64,000 nt of DNA. It comes from Rossellomorea vietnamensis NBRC 101237. Its GTDB lineage: Bacteria; Bacillota; Bacilli; Bacillales; Bacillaceae_B. The position numbers were made by a program, and so were the translations under genes. Numbering within the stretch: position 1 is the stretch's first letter; each line of letters opens with the position of its first letter. Of the stretch, positions 1-9,021 are shown one piece after another. The notes beneath the pieces were generated by a model. It ran no database searches and had not been told where the DNA came from. It saw nothing but the letters and a program-made list of their open reading frames with translations. The stretch spans positions 31,435 through 95,434 of the forward strand of contig NZ_BCVQ01000012.1 of the NCBI RefSeq assembly GCF_001591825.1. Reading direction: 5' to 3'.

Positions 1-2
1 AA

Positions 3-30
3 TAAAAAAAGCCGAAACTGAGTTCGACTT
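3..30 (-). terminator. Intrinsic terminator of the YhcN-like gene
   Basis: On the minus strand a 7-bp stem (AGTCGAA with TTCGGCT, one G-U pair) is followed by seven T, just after the stop codon of the lipoprotein gene. Confidence 0.7.
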
Positions 31-44
31 TTTTTACTTAAGCA

Positions 45-560
45 TTACCCTCTGTTCGGGAATACTCGTTTTACCATATCCGCTATCTCTTCTCCAAATC
101 CTTCAATCGGTTTCCCATTTCTGGCTTTATCGGCATACCCTCTCATACGGTCTACGAAATCAGGATTTGTTGACACGTACACATTATTGATACTGCCATT
201 TTCTTTTTTCACTTGATCCGAGATTTTCTTTTCCAATTCCTTTGAAACATTTCCATTCTTATCGTCTTCTAATACAGCAGCAACATATGCGTTTTGATCA
301 GTCGTCAGCACATAAGCACTTCTCACTTCTTTAAGTTCTGCCACTTTCCCCGCTTCTCTGTCAGCAAGTGAGTAATTTTCTCTCATCATCCCGTCATTCA
401 CATAATCCCGGTTCGCCTGATTATTCTTGTAGTTCACTCTCTCCAGGTTACGGTTGTTCATTTGCTGTCCTTCTTCATTCATATTATTGCTTGTACCGCA
501 CCCGGCAGCAGTGATCATGAACATCAATCCAATAGTTGCAATCAATAGATATTTTTTCAT
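45..560 (-). CDS. YhcN/YlaJ-family sporulation lipoprotein
   Basis: A 171-residue exported lipoprotein of the YhcN/YlaJ family, whose members are found in spores or their inner membrane and whose biochemical role is unsettled. Residues 1-20 form a signal peptide ending in the lipobox TAAGC, so Cys21 would be lipidated. Residues about 25-60 are an Asn/Arg/Glu-rich linker and about 65-168 the conserved domain, with the typical segments around Ala-Tyr-Val-Leu and the C-terminal VKRVFPNR. The start is preceded by GGAGG 7 bases upstream. It is monocistronic with its own terminator and divergent from the ZIP gene. The family call is firm; the role is inferred from family knowledge. Confidence 0.85.
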   Translation of the reverse strand: MKKYLLIATIGLMFMITAAGCGTSNNMNEEGQQMNNRNLERVNYKNNQANRDYVNDGMMRENYSLADREAGKVAELKEVRSAYVLTTDQNAYVAAVLEDDKNGNVSKELEKKISDQVKKENGSINNVYVSTNPDFVDRMRGYADKARNGKPIEGFGEEIADMVKRVFPNRG

Positions 561-696
561 TTCTTTGCCTCCTAAAATTTATTCAGTCTTACTTTCCCCA
601 GGTCTCCCTGGATCTATACAAGGAATCGGTTTATGTTTAATCATTTACTACATTAGGGAAAACTCGATATGAAAACGGTTTAGGGAGGTAGGATCA

Positions 697-1425
697 TTGT
701 TCCAGGCAGCTTTGTGGGGAGGGGTAGCCAGTCTCTCCCTCTTAATCGGGGCGTTAATGGCATTATTTCTTCATATACCAAAAAAAGTGGTAGCGTTTAT
801 TATGGCCTTAGGTACTGGCCTGATCATCGGATCAGCTACTTTTGATCTCTTAAGTGAAGCAGAAGGAAAAGCGGATTTGGTTTACCTCGTTTCCATGTTC
901 CTTCTGGGTGCCCTCATTTTTACATTATTTGAAATGTTCATTTCTAAAAAAGGTGGAAGCGAAAGAAAACGGTCGAAGAAGAATCCCCATGGCCACTCGG
1001 GGCTTGCCATTTATGTCGGTACCATCATGGATGCGATACCCGAATCCATCATCATCGGCGTCAGCTTTATTGAAAGTCAATCCATGCAATGGGTCTTCAT
1101 CATCGCTATTTTCATCAGTAATTTGCCTGAATCATTATCCAGCAGTATAGGGTTAAAGCTCGATCATTACAGCACGAAGAAAATCCTTTATTTATGGGGA
1201 AGTGTCGTCATCCTTTCTTCCTTCAGTTCTTTGCTTGGGTATGCATTACTGCAGAATGCCCCTGAAAGCACTTCATACATTATCGGAGCGTTCGGGGCCG
1301 GGGGGCTGCTCGCTATGGCGTCTTCAACGATGATGCCGGAAGCATATGAGGAAGGCGGACCCATTGTCGGTTTCCTTTCATCCCTGGGAATCATTCTTTC
1401 CTTTGTACTGACACATATGTCATAG
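697..1425 (+). CDS. ZIP-family divalent metal transporter
   Basis: A 242-residue polytopic membrane protein of the ZIP (zinc/iron permease) family, expected to move Zn2+ or a similar divalent cation across the cytoplasmic membrane. The TM4/TM5 metal-site signatures are visible as DAIPES (residues 112-117) and SNLPES (141-146). A short His-containing loop (HGH, 98-100) precedes them, as is usual between TM3 and TM4. The start is TTG at 697 with GGGAGG 8 bases upstream; no ATG in this frame has a better site. It is followed by a terminator shared with the convergent MutS2-like gene. Substrate and direction cannot be told from sequence. Confidence 0.85.
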   Translation: MFQAALWGGVASLSLLIGALMALFLHIPKKVVAFIMALGTGLIIGSATFDLLSEAEGKADLVYLVSMFLLGALIFTLFEMFISKKGGSERKRSKKNPHGHSGLAIYVGTIMDAIPESIIIGVSFIESQSMQWVFIIAIFISNLPESLSSSIGLKLDHYSTKKILYLWGSVVILSSFSSLLGYALLQNAPESTSYIIGAFGAGGLLAMASSTMMPEAYEEGGPIVGFLSSLGIILSFVLTHMS

Positions 1426-1446
1426 ATGTTAGAAGCATGCATCAGA

Positions 1447-1483
1447 AAAACGTACTCAAGTTCAACCCTGAGTACGTTTTTTT
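1447..1483. terminator. Bidirectional terminator (ZIP / mutS2-like)
   Basis: A perfect 12-bp stem (AAAACGTACTCA with TGAGTACGTTTT) and 10-nt loop have a T-tract on both strands, between two convergent genes. Confidence 0.85.
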
Positions 1484-1486
1484 CAT

Positions 1487-3418
1487 TTATTCCTCATGAT
1501 CGATGGTCAAGCCTTCTACAAATCGTTTTCCCATGAGTTTATCCTTTTTACGATTTTCTTTGCTATTGAAGATAATATCGAAATCATATTCCTCTGGATA
1601 CAATTCCTTGGCGGATACATACAGACGGAGGCGTTTATGACTTACAGATCTTTTTTCCCCTTTGATTTGTACGGTGTAATTCCCTATACCATCAGGGCCT
1701 TCATAGACAATGCCAAATTCTCCTTCCGGGGAGATCTGGACATTATCTCCTTTGGCAAAGGAGATGATGCTCCTTGTTTCTTTTTGGATTTTTCCGTGAT
1801 TCCTTTTTTTATGCTTGTTAACGATCATTTGTTTCTCCATTTCCTTTTTTTCACTGTAGTCGATTTCTCCAAGCCTATAAGTTTTCTTCTGCTTATAGGT
1901 GATCTCATGTGCTTTTTCAATGATCTCTGGGTGCATTCCAAGCTTCAATGCAATGGAAAATGCCTGACTATCCCCACCCTGACCAACAATCAGTTTATAC
2001 GTTGGCTGCAAGGTGTCGATGTTAAACTCCATACTGCCATTCATAAAGCCTTCATGCTCTTGTGCAAAATGTTTGATCTCACTATAATGTGTAGTGGCAA
2101 TAAGCGTGGCACCCTTTTCATATAATTGATCCAGGATAGCCGTGGCAAGACCCATTCCCTCCATAGGATCTGTACCGGAGCCGAGTTCATCCAACAGGAC
2201 AAGGGACCGGTCGTTTGTATCCTTTAGTATATTGATGATATTTTTTATATGAGAACTGAATGTACTCAAGTTTTGTTGAAGGCTCTGCCCATCCCCGATG
2301 TCCAGGAGTATTTGTTGATATATACTGATTTCACTTCCCTCGGCTGCTGGAATATGCAAACCGCACTGGGTCATGAGGGTGAGGAGCCCCACCGTCTTTA
2401 TGGTTACGGTTTTCCCTCCTGTGTTGGGGCCGGTGATGACCAATGCATAAAATCCCTCCCCCATCTTGATCGTTAACGGGACTGCCTGTTTCCCGAGCAG
2501 AGGATGAACCGCATTGATCAAGTGAATCCTCTGTTCTTCATTTACAATCGCCTTCACTCCATCATAGGCGCGACTATATTTTGCTTTGGCGAACAAAACA
2601 TCATAGTGGACCATTGTTTCAACCGCAAGTCTTAGTTGTGGCTCGTATGTTTGCACCTTTCCAGTCAATGTCCATAAAATATTTTCAACTTCATGATCTT
2701 CTTCAAATTTTAGAGTGAGGAGCTGATCCTGTTGTTTGCTCAACTCCTCCGGCTCGATATACAGGGTTGAACCCGAGGCTGAAGAATCCAGAACGGTCCC
2801 TTTCATCTTCCCCCTGAATTCTTTCTTGATGGGAATGACATATCTCCCGTTCCGCTGACTAACAATCGCTTCTTGTAGAAATGATTTATACTTAGCCGAT
2901 TTTACAATCGATTGTACTTTATCCTTTAGCCGTTCTTCCTGGATTCCCGCCTGCTTTCGAATCCTCAACAATTCTTTACTCGCATAATCATCGACTCTGC
3001 CATTCCTGATGCATCGGTTGATTTCCTCTCCGAGATCGGGGATCTCTTCAATGGAATAAACATAGGAAGAAACCCTCGGTGCGAGCCATAGTTTATCCTC
3101 CATATATTTTTTCAGCTTTTTACATGCATCGAGAAAGTAATATAAACTTGTAAGCTGATCCGGCCTCAGGGGAACACCTTTATTTAGATTCCCCATGATA
3201 TTCTCCACCCCGTCTAATGCGTGGATAGGTACACTGGCACTTTTCTTTAAGATGTTTACAGCTTCTGTCACCTCATCAAGGCGCATTTCAATTTGACGGA
3301 TATTTGTGGATGGCCGTACCTTCCACAATTCCTTTTTACCTTCTTCCGTCAGAGCAAATCCCATCAATTCTTCTTTCACTGAGTTAAACTCAAGTGTTTG
3401 AAACGTTTTTTCGTTCAT
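1487..3418 (-). CDS. MutS2-like ATPase lacking the Smr nuclease domain
   Basis: A 643-residue MutS-family ATPase of the MutS2 subgroup. MutS2 proteins clear branched DNA or rescue collided ribosomes and do not do mismatch repair. The MutS core (III/IV-like lever and clamp, about 1-310) leads into the ATPase with Walker A GPNTGGKT (330-337), Walker B LVLLDELGSGTDP (406-418) and the TTHYSEIK segment. After the ATPase there is a KOW-like region but no Smr domain; full MutS2 is near 780 residues and ends with Smr. The ORF is open 64 codons further upstream, but the start at 3418 has GGAGGG at proper spacing and the family N-terminus begins there. A hairpin lies in its leader (3446-3476). Confidence 0.88.
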   Translation of the reverse strand: MNEKTFQTLEFNSVKEELMGFALTEEGKKELWKVRPSTNIRQIEMRLDEVTEAVNILKKSASVPIHALDGVENIMGNLNKGVPLRPDQLTSLYYFLDACKKLKKYMEDKLWLAPRVSSYVYSIEEIPDLGEEINRCIRNGRVDDYASKELLRIRKQAGIQEERLKDKVQSIVKSAKYKSFLQEAIVSQRNGRYVIPIKKEFRGKMKGTVLDSSASGSTLYIEPEELSKQQDQLLTLKFEEDHEVENILWTLTGKVQTYEPQLRLAVETMVHYDVLFAKAKYSRAYDGVKAIVNEEQRIHLINAVHPLLGKQAVPLTIKMGEGFYALVITGPNTGGKTVTIKTVGLLTLMTQCGLHIPAAEGSEISIYQQILLDIGDGQSLQQNLSTFSSHIKNIINILKDTNDRSLVLLDELGSGTDPMEGMGLATAILDQLYEKGATLIATTHYSEIKHFAQEHEGFMNGSMEFNIDTLQPTYKLIVGQGGDSQAFSIALKLGMHPEIIEKAHEITYKQKKTYRLGEIDYSEKKEMEKQMIVNKHKKRNHGKIQKETRSIISFAKGDNVQISPEGEFGIVYEGPDGIGNYTVQIKGEKRSVSHKRLRLYVSAKELYPEEYDFDIIFNSKENRKKDKLMGKRFVEGLTIDHEE

Positions 3419-3445
3419 TCCATTTCCCTCCGAATATACAAAAAT

Positions 3446-3476
3446 AGACCACAACGAACAATGTCCATCGTGGTCT
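3446..3476 (-). promoter_or_regulatory. Leader hairpin upstream of the mutS2-like gene (possible attenuator)
   Basis: On the minus strand a 13-bp stem with 5-nt loop (outer AGACCAC with GTGGTCT, inner part including G-U pairs) is followed by ATTTTTG and ends 28 bases before the start codon. It has the form of an intrinsic terminator placed inside the 5' leader. Its function is not known. Confidence 0.5.
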
Positions 3477-3584
3477 CCCTTCACTCGTATACAATCCTCC
3501 CCATCATAATAGCGCATGTGTAAACTCAAAACAGCCTCCCGATCACCTACGTGAAAAGAAGTCCTCATTTGCGGAATCATGCAC

Positions 3585-3615
3585 AAAAAAAGAGCTGTGC
3601 ACAAAGACACAGCTC
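3585..3615 (-). terminator. Intrinsic terminator of the 6S-like RNA gene
   Basis: A perfect 8-bp stem GAGCTGTG/CACAGCTC with an 8-nt loop is followed by seven T on the minus strand. Confidence 0.85.
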
Positions 3616-3804
3616 TCCTGATTAAGGGGTGAGTATGCTATGACCATTGTTCTTAACTACATTTTGAAGGCACAGCTAAATAAGCTTATCCAGCAACCTG
3701 AATTAAAAGGCCACTGCCTGCAAAATGTCCGTATTCATTTCACGGTTAGTTAAGAACGACACCTAACATATAACATACTCCCTTTGTATACACTATTTAA
3801 ATTC
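3585..3804 (-). ncRNA. 6S-RNA-like small RNA (possibly 6S-2 / BsrB type)
   Basis: A promoter and a terminator bound a transcript of about 220 nt with no credible ORF. It folds as one long interrupted hairpin. A closing stem GAGTATG/CATACTC (3774-3780 with 3631-3637) is followed by a large asymmetric internal loop (16 and 11 nt). Next comes an 11-bp stem GTTCTTAACTA/TAGTTAAGAAC (3747-3757 with 3649-3659), then CATTTTG/CAAAATG and irregular apical pairing. A closing stem, central bubble and long apical arm are the architecture of 6S RNA, the open-promoter mimic that binds sigma-A RNA polymerase. In B. subtilis the 6S-2 RNA lies in the yocI(recQ)-yocJ gap; recQ is about 3 kb away here. There is no T-box motif. 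Identity is inferred from shape, not from sequence match. Confidence 0.55.
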
Positions 3805-3810
3805 AAGATT

Positions 3811-3839
3811 AGTTTACGACGTATTCCATCTATTGTCAA
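3811..3839 (-). promoter_or_regulatory. Sigma-A promoter of the 6S-like RNA
   Basis: TTGACA (3834-3839) and TAAACT (3811-3816) on the minus strand are separated by exactly 17 bases, predicting a start near 3804. Confidence 0.75.
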
Positions 3840-3843
3840 TAGG

Positions 3844-4272
3844 TTACTGTAATGAACGTTTATATTGGAACCTTTTCCATTGAAAGCGGATGAAACATCC
3901 TATGCAGAATCCTGCAAGGGCGACGGACGCAGCCACAAAGACCATTCCTGAGAAGAGATAAACCCCCGTATTCCATCCTGCCAGACTACTTATGATGGAG
4001 CCTCCCAGACAGCTGACTGCAATGATATTGTTGAACCGTTGCTGCTCAGCGTCTTCCGGTGGATACGCGGAAGGTTCTTTCTTTAAGAAGATCTTCCCTG
4101 CCTGCATGACGGGATTATACTTAAAAAGTAAAGCTGACATTCCGACCAAGAACGGAAGCAGCAAGAAAAATTCTATTTGGGACAACCATGAAAGAGCAAC
4201 AGTTGTTACGATGAACCATTGATTTAACTGAACTAATGGTTTTGGTATTGAATTGGCTGGAGCTGTACTCAT
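3844..4272 (-). CDS. DUF4395-family membrane protein
   Basis: A 142-residue membrane protein of unknown function matching the DUF4395 pattern: a short polar N-terminus (PKPLVQLNQW), two hydrophobic segments at about 18-50, a cytoplasmic stretch around 55-80 (KEPSAYPPED) and two more at about 81-100 and 104-130, ending in basic residues. Relatives often sit beside redox or thiosulfate-handling proteins, but no such partner is seen here. It stands alone between the DUF1232 gene and the 6S-like RNA, whose promoter begins 5 bases after its stop. Confidence 0.7.
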   Translation of the reverse strand: MSTAPANSIPKPLVQLNQWFIVTTVALSWLSQIEFFLLLPFLVGMSALLFKYNPVMQAGKIFLKKEPSAYPPEDAEQQRFNNIIAVSCLGGSIISSLAGWNTGVYLFSGMVFVAASVALAGFCIGCFIRFQWKRFQYKRSLQ

Positions 4273-4345
4273 ATTAATTCATACCTTTCTGATTGGAATT
4301 GATGTAATTATAGTGTATGGGAAAGAGATGAAAAAATCAAAAGAA

Positions 4346-4387
4346 AAAACCGAAACCGGCTGCCCATTTTTGGCCGGTTTCGGTTTT
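4346..4387 (-). terminator. Intrinsic terminator of the DUF1232 gene
   Basis: A 15-bp perfect stem (AAAACCGAAACCGGC and its complement) has an 11-nt loop and ends in TTTT on the minus strand. Confidence 0.8.
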
Positions 4388-4427
4388 CACTATTCGGACG
4401 AAACGTCTGCTCATTTCTGTCATTTCT

Positions 4428-4700
4428 TCAACTCATATTTTTTTGTAACTCTAGAGGAGCCATCTTTACCAACAATTGAAGAATGAAGGTAAACACGGCC
4501 AAATCATCGACAATCCCCAGCACTAAAAACACATCCGGGATCAAGTCAAGCGGCAGCCAGATATAAAATGCAACCAACCCCACCGATAAACCTTTCTTCA
4601 GAAAGGAAACTTCACTGGAACGAAAAAAATCAACCAAAAACGGAACTGATCTACGAACATTAAACAGAAACCGCACCCGCTTCACAAACCTTATCATCAC
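4428..4700 (-). CDS. DUF1232 (YkvA-type) small membrane protein
   Basis: A 90-residue protein with the DUF1232 hallmark in a hydrophobic setting: PLDLIPD (residues 50-56) followed by VLGIVDD (60-66). The basic N-terminus (RFVKRVRFLFNVRR) suggests a cytoplasmic amphipathic helix before one or two membrane helices. The function of the domain is unknown. It is monocistronic, ended by the strong hairpin at 4346-4387, and its 5' side faces the large palindromic element. Confidence 0.8.
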   Translation of the reverse strand: MMIRFVKRVRFLFNVRRSVPFLVDFFRSSEVSFLKKGLSVGLVAFYIWLPLDLIPDVFLVLGIVDDLAVFTFILQLLVKMAPLELQKNMS

Positions 4701-4790
4701 ATCATCACCTGTTTGTTTTTTTCGTTATCATAGCACACAAACAAGAGAAAGAACCTTACCAGGAAACTTTAGCTGCTACTATTCAGCATC

Positions 4791-4932
4791 GATTTTTGGC
4801 TCATTCGAGGGAAACGTTCGTTTTCCTCGCCTTTCAGCAAAAGCTGAAAGGTCCCCAAGTGACACAAAAGCCCGGGCACAAATGCATTTGTGCCCGGGCT
4901 TTTGTGTCACTTGGGGAAATGAGCCAAAAATC
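4791..4932. repeat. Four-way-junction palindromic element (closing stem plus three hairpins)
   Basis: This 142-base stretch pairs almost completely with itself on either strand. The closing stem is 15 bp, 4791-4805 with 4918-4932. Inside it are hairpin 1 (4806-4829, 11 bp with one G-T pair), hairpin 2 (4830-4851, perfect 9 bp, AAAA loop) and a perfect palindrome (4852-4917, 33-nt arms centred on ATGCAT). The four helices abut with no unpaired base at the junction. It lies between two divergent genes, so neither needs a terminator there. No ORF or transposase is associated. It could be a REP/MITE-like element, a protein-recognised cruciform or a structured RNA. Confidence 0.8.
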
Positions 4933-5053
4933 ACTTCAAACAAAATAATATCCTATGGTACCTTTTTTCTTCAAATCCTATCTTTACTTATGTAAATACC
5001 CCGTAAATTTATCACTGTTCCTGCTAACACTCTATCTTTTTAGCATACTTGCG

Positions 5054-5062
5054 TGTTATAAT
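5054..5062 (+). promoter_or_regulatory. Extended -10 promoter of the ABC-F gene
   Basis: TGTTATAAT (TGn plus a perfect TATAAT) lies 34 bases before the start codon. No good -35 is seen, which is normal for an extended -10. Confidence 0.6.
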
Positions 5063-5074
5063 CTTTTAGATTGA

Positions 5075-6697
<1,623 letters not shown>

Positions 6698-6708
6698 CAA
6701 GATATAAA

Positions 6709-6748
6709 CAAAAAAGCAGATGCCGAAAAATCGGTTTCTGCTTTTTTT
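6709..6748. terminator. Bidirectional terminator (ABC-F / recQ)
   Basis: AAAAAGCAGA pairs with TCTGCTTTTT around an inner CCGA/TCGG stem, with T-tracts on both strands, between convergent genes. Confidence 0.8.
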
Positions 6749-6763
6749 CATATGTGACAAGGG

Positions 6764-8893
6764 TTATGAGCTTTGTCCGCTCTTGACTAAGTACCCTTTG
6801 ATTTGAAAATAGCTGATGTCTTTCGGCAGCTCTTCTTTAATTGGTTTCAACAGGTCCGTCCCTGCCTTTGAAACCGCTTCTTCAATCAGGCTTTCCTCTT
6901 CATCTGTAAATAGGATGCTCCAATCATCAAGGATGCCTTCCTGAAAGGTACGGATGATATGATTTTCAATCGTAGCCGTACTCATACCCCGCTCTTTCGC
7001 AATTTCTTTAATCCCTTTGTGATCCTTAAATAAGGCATAGCTGATTAAATAAGATGCCGTATCAGAATGATTCACCTTCCGTGCAGGCGCAGGCTTCACT
7101 GTCTCCACCTGATGTGTTGGATTTTCTTCTAAGAATGCTGAGATTTCCTCTATGAACACTTCTCCATAGCGATCCTTCTTACTTTCCCCCACTCCACTTA
7201 CCTGAAGAAATTCTTCTGAGGTTTTCGGCAGTTTCACACACATATCCTGTAATGCCTTATCCGAGAAAATGACAAATGGAGGGACCCCTTCTGATTCTGC
7301 AATGGATTTCCGGAGGGCTCTGAGGGTCTGAAATAAACCATCTTCCTTAGGGATAATGGCAGAAACCGTAGGCTGTACCTTTCTGGATACGGCTCTCTCT
7401 CCCATCAATACCTCTTTCCCCTTGGATGACACCTTCAGAACGGGAAAACTGCCACCCTCCACCTGAATGATCCCTTCAGAAATCAAATAATCGATGAACA
7501 GTCCGACTTCTTTCTGAGATTGATCCTTCATTAATCCATAGGTGGATAACCTGTCGAATCCCCAGTCAAGTATTTTCTTATTCTTTGATCCCGTTAACAC
7601 TCCACTGATAAGGGAGGTTCCAAACCTCTCATTCATCCTCATCATACAGGATAAGACCATTTGTGCTTCCTTTGTGACATCTTCGGATTCTCTCTCATCA
7701 AGGCAATTGCTGCAATGGCCGCATGCTTCCTCTACGCGCTCCCCGAAATATGTCAGAATGTAGTTCTGTAAACAGGATTCGGTATGAACAAAATCGACCA
7801 TGTCACGTAATTTCTGCATTTCGTTCTGATGCAATTCCGGATTGATGATATTTTGATCAATGATGTACCGCTGCGTCTGGATATCCTGTGGGGAAAACAA
7901 TAACACACACTCGCTATCCACTCCATCACGGCCTGCCCTGCCGGCCTCTTGATAGTACCCTTCCATATTCTTCGGAATTTGATAGTGAATCACGAAACGG
8001 ACATTCGACTTATTGATTCCCATTCCAAACGCATTGGTCGCTATCATGATCGTGATGGAATCATTCAGGAATGCTTCCTGCTGTTCCTGCCTTAATGTGT
8101 CAGAAAGCCCGCCATGATATTTCCCGACGGCTACTCCTTTTTTCTCAAAAAATAGATAAAGGTTTTCCACTTCTTTGCGTGTCGCACAATAGATAATGCC
8201 CGAATGCTGCTGATTCTTTTTTACATACCCTTCTACCCAACGCTTTCGATCTTCTCCTTTTACTACCTGGAAAAATAAGTTCGTCCTCTGAAAGCCAGTT
8301 AATACTTTGTATTTTTCCGGAATGTGCAAGTGATGAAGGATATCGGATTGCACCTGGGGAGTGGCTGTCGCTGTAAGAGCAAGAATCGCTGGATTTGAAC
8401 GGAGCTGGTTCACTGCGTTGTAGATCCCTAAATAACTGGGTCTGAAATCATGTCCCCATTGGGATAAGCAATGGGCTTCGTCTACAGCTACAAGGGGAAT
8501 GGGCAAGGTATTCAGGAAACGAATAAAACCATACGATTCCAATCGCTCCGGGGCAATATAAACAAGCTTGTATTCCCCTGATGATATCTCCTCCATTCTA
8601 TTATCTACTTCACTGTTTGATAGGGTACTATTAATAAAGGTAGCGGGAATGCCTTGATGAACCAATGAATCCACCTGGTCCTTCATCAGGGAAATAAGGG
8701 GTGAGATCACCAGGGTCACGCCATCGAGCATCAGTGCGGGAATCTGGTAACAAAGTGATTTCCCACCACCAGTGGGCATAATGCCGACTGTGTTTTTTCC
8801 GTCTAGTATGTATTCAATGATCCTTGCTTGACCATCCCTGAATTCATCATAACCAAAGTATTGCTTTAATACTTTTTTTGCTTCTGTGATCAA
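6764..8893 (-). CDS. recQ: ATP-dependent DNA helicase RecQ
   Basis: A 709-residue superfamily 2 helicase that unwinds DNA 3' to 5' in recombinational repair. Motif I is PTGGGKS (40-46), motif II DEAH (138-141), followed by the RecQ loop (CLSQWGHDFRPSY). The helicase C domain has the arginine-finger motif YQEAGRAGRDG. The RecQ zinc site (CLQNY...CGHCSNC) lies near 375-400, followed by winged helix and an HRDC domain at about 510-590. A C-terminal helix-turn-helix extension (SYLISYALFKDHKGIKEIAKERGMS) makes it longer than the 590-residue YocI of B. subtilis. It is monocistronic. Confidence 0.93.
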   Translation of the reverse strand: MITEAKKVLKQYFGYDEFRDGQARIIEYILDGKNTVGIMPTGGGKSLCYQIPALMLDGVTLVISPLISLMKDQVDSLVHQGIPATFINSTLSNSEVDNRMEEISSGEYKLVYIAPERLESYGFIRFLNTLPIPLVAVDEAHCLSQWGHDFRPSYLGIYNAVNQLRSNPAILALTATATPQVQSDILHHLHIPEKYKVLTGFQRTNLFFQVVKGEDRKRWVEGYVKKNQQHSGIIYCATRKEVENLYLFFEKKGVAVGKYHGGLSDTLRQEQQEAFLNDSITIMIATNAFGMGINKSNVRFVIHYQIPKNMEGYYQEAGRAGRDGVDSECVLLFSPQDIQTQRYIIDQNIINPELHQNEMQKLRDMVDFVHTESCLQNYILTYFGERVEEACGHCSNCLDERESEDVTKEAQMVLSCMMRMNERFGTSLISGVLTGSKNKKILDWGFDRLSTYGLMKDQSQKEVGLFIDYLISEGIIQVEGGSFPVLKVSSKGKEVLMGERAVSRKVQPTVSAIIPKEDGLFQTLRALRKSIAESEGVPPFVIFSDKALQDMCVKLPKTSEEFLQVSGVGESKKDRYGEVFIEEISAFLEENPTHQVETVKPAPARKVNHSDTASYLISYALFKDHKGIKEIAKERGMSTATIENHIIRTFQEGILDDWSILFTDEEESLIEEAVSKAGTDLLKPIKEELPKDISYFQIKGYLVKSGQSS

Positions 8894-8974
8894 CTATCTT
8901 CCCTCCAAATGATGTCCTTTCCCTATATTGTATTAAAGAAAAGGGGAAGTGCCAATAGGAAGTCCAAAGTTCCC

Positions 8975-9009
8975 AAAAAAAGCCCCCACATACTCCGTAT
9001 TGAGGGGGC
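8975..9009 (-). terminator. Intrinsic terminator of the amidohydrolase gene
   Basis: GCCCCC pairs with GGGGGC around an inner ATAC/GTAT stem and is followed by seven T on the minus strand. Confidence 0.8.
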
Positions 9010-9021
9010 GATTCCAAATAC

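Noticed and set aside
3419..3610. 64-codon N-terminal extension of the mutS2-like protein
   Set aside because: It would translate through the leader hairpin and the 6S-like RNA terminator, has no ribosome binding site, and does not resemble the family N-terminus.
3620..3843. T-box or other amino-acid riboswitch upstream of the mutS2-like gene
   Set aside because: No AGGGTGGNACCGCG-type motif or specifier loop is present, and the transcript has its own terminator well before the gene. A 6S-like fold explains it better.
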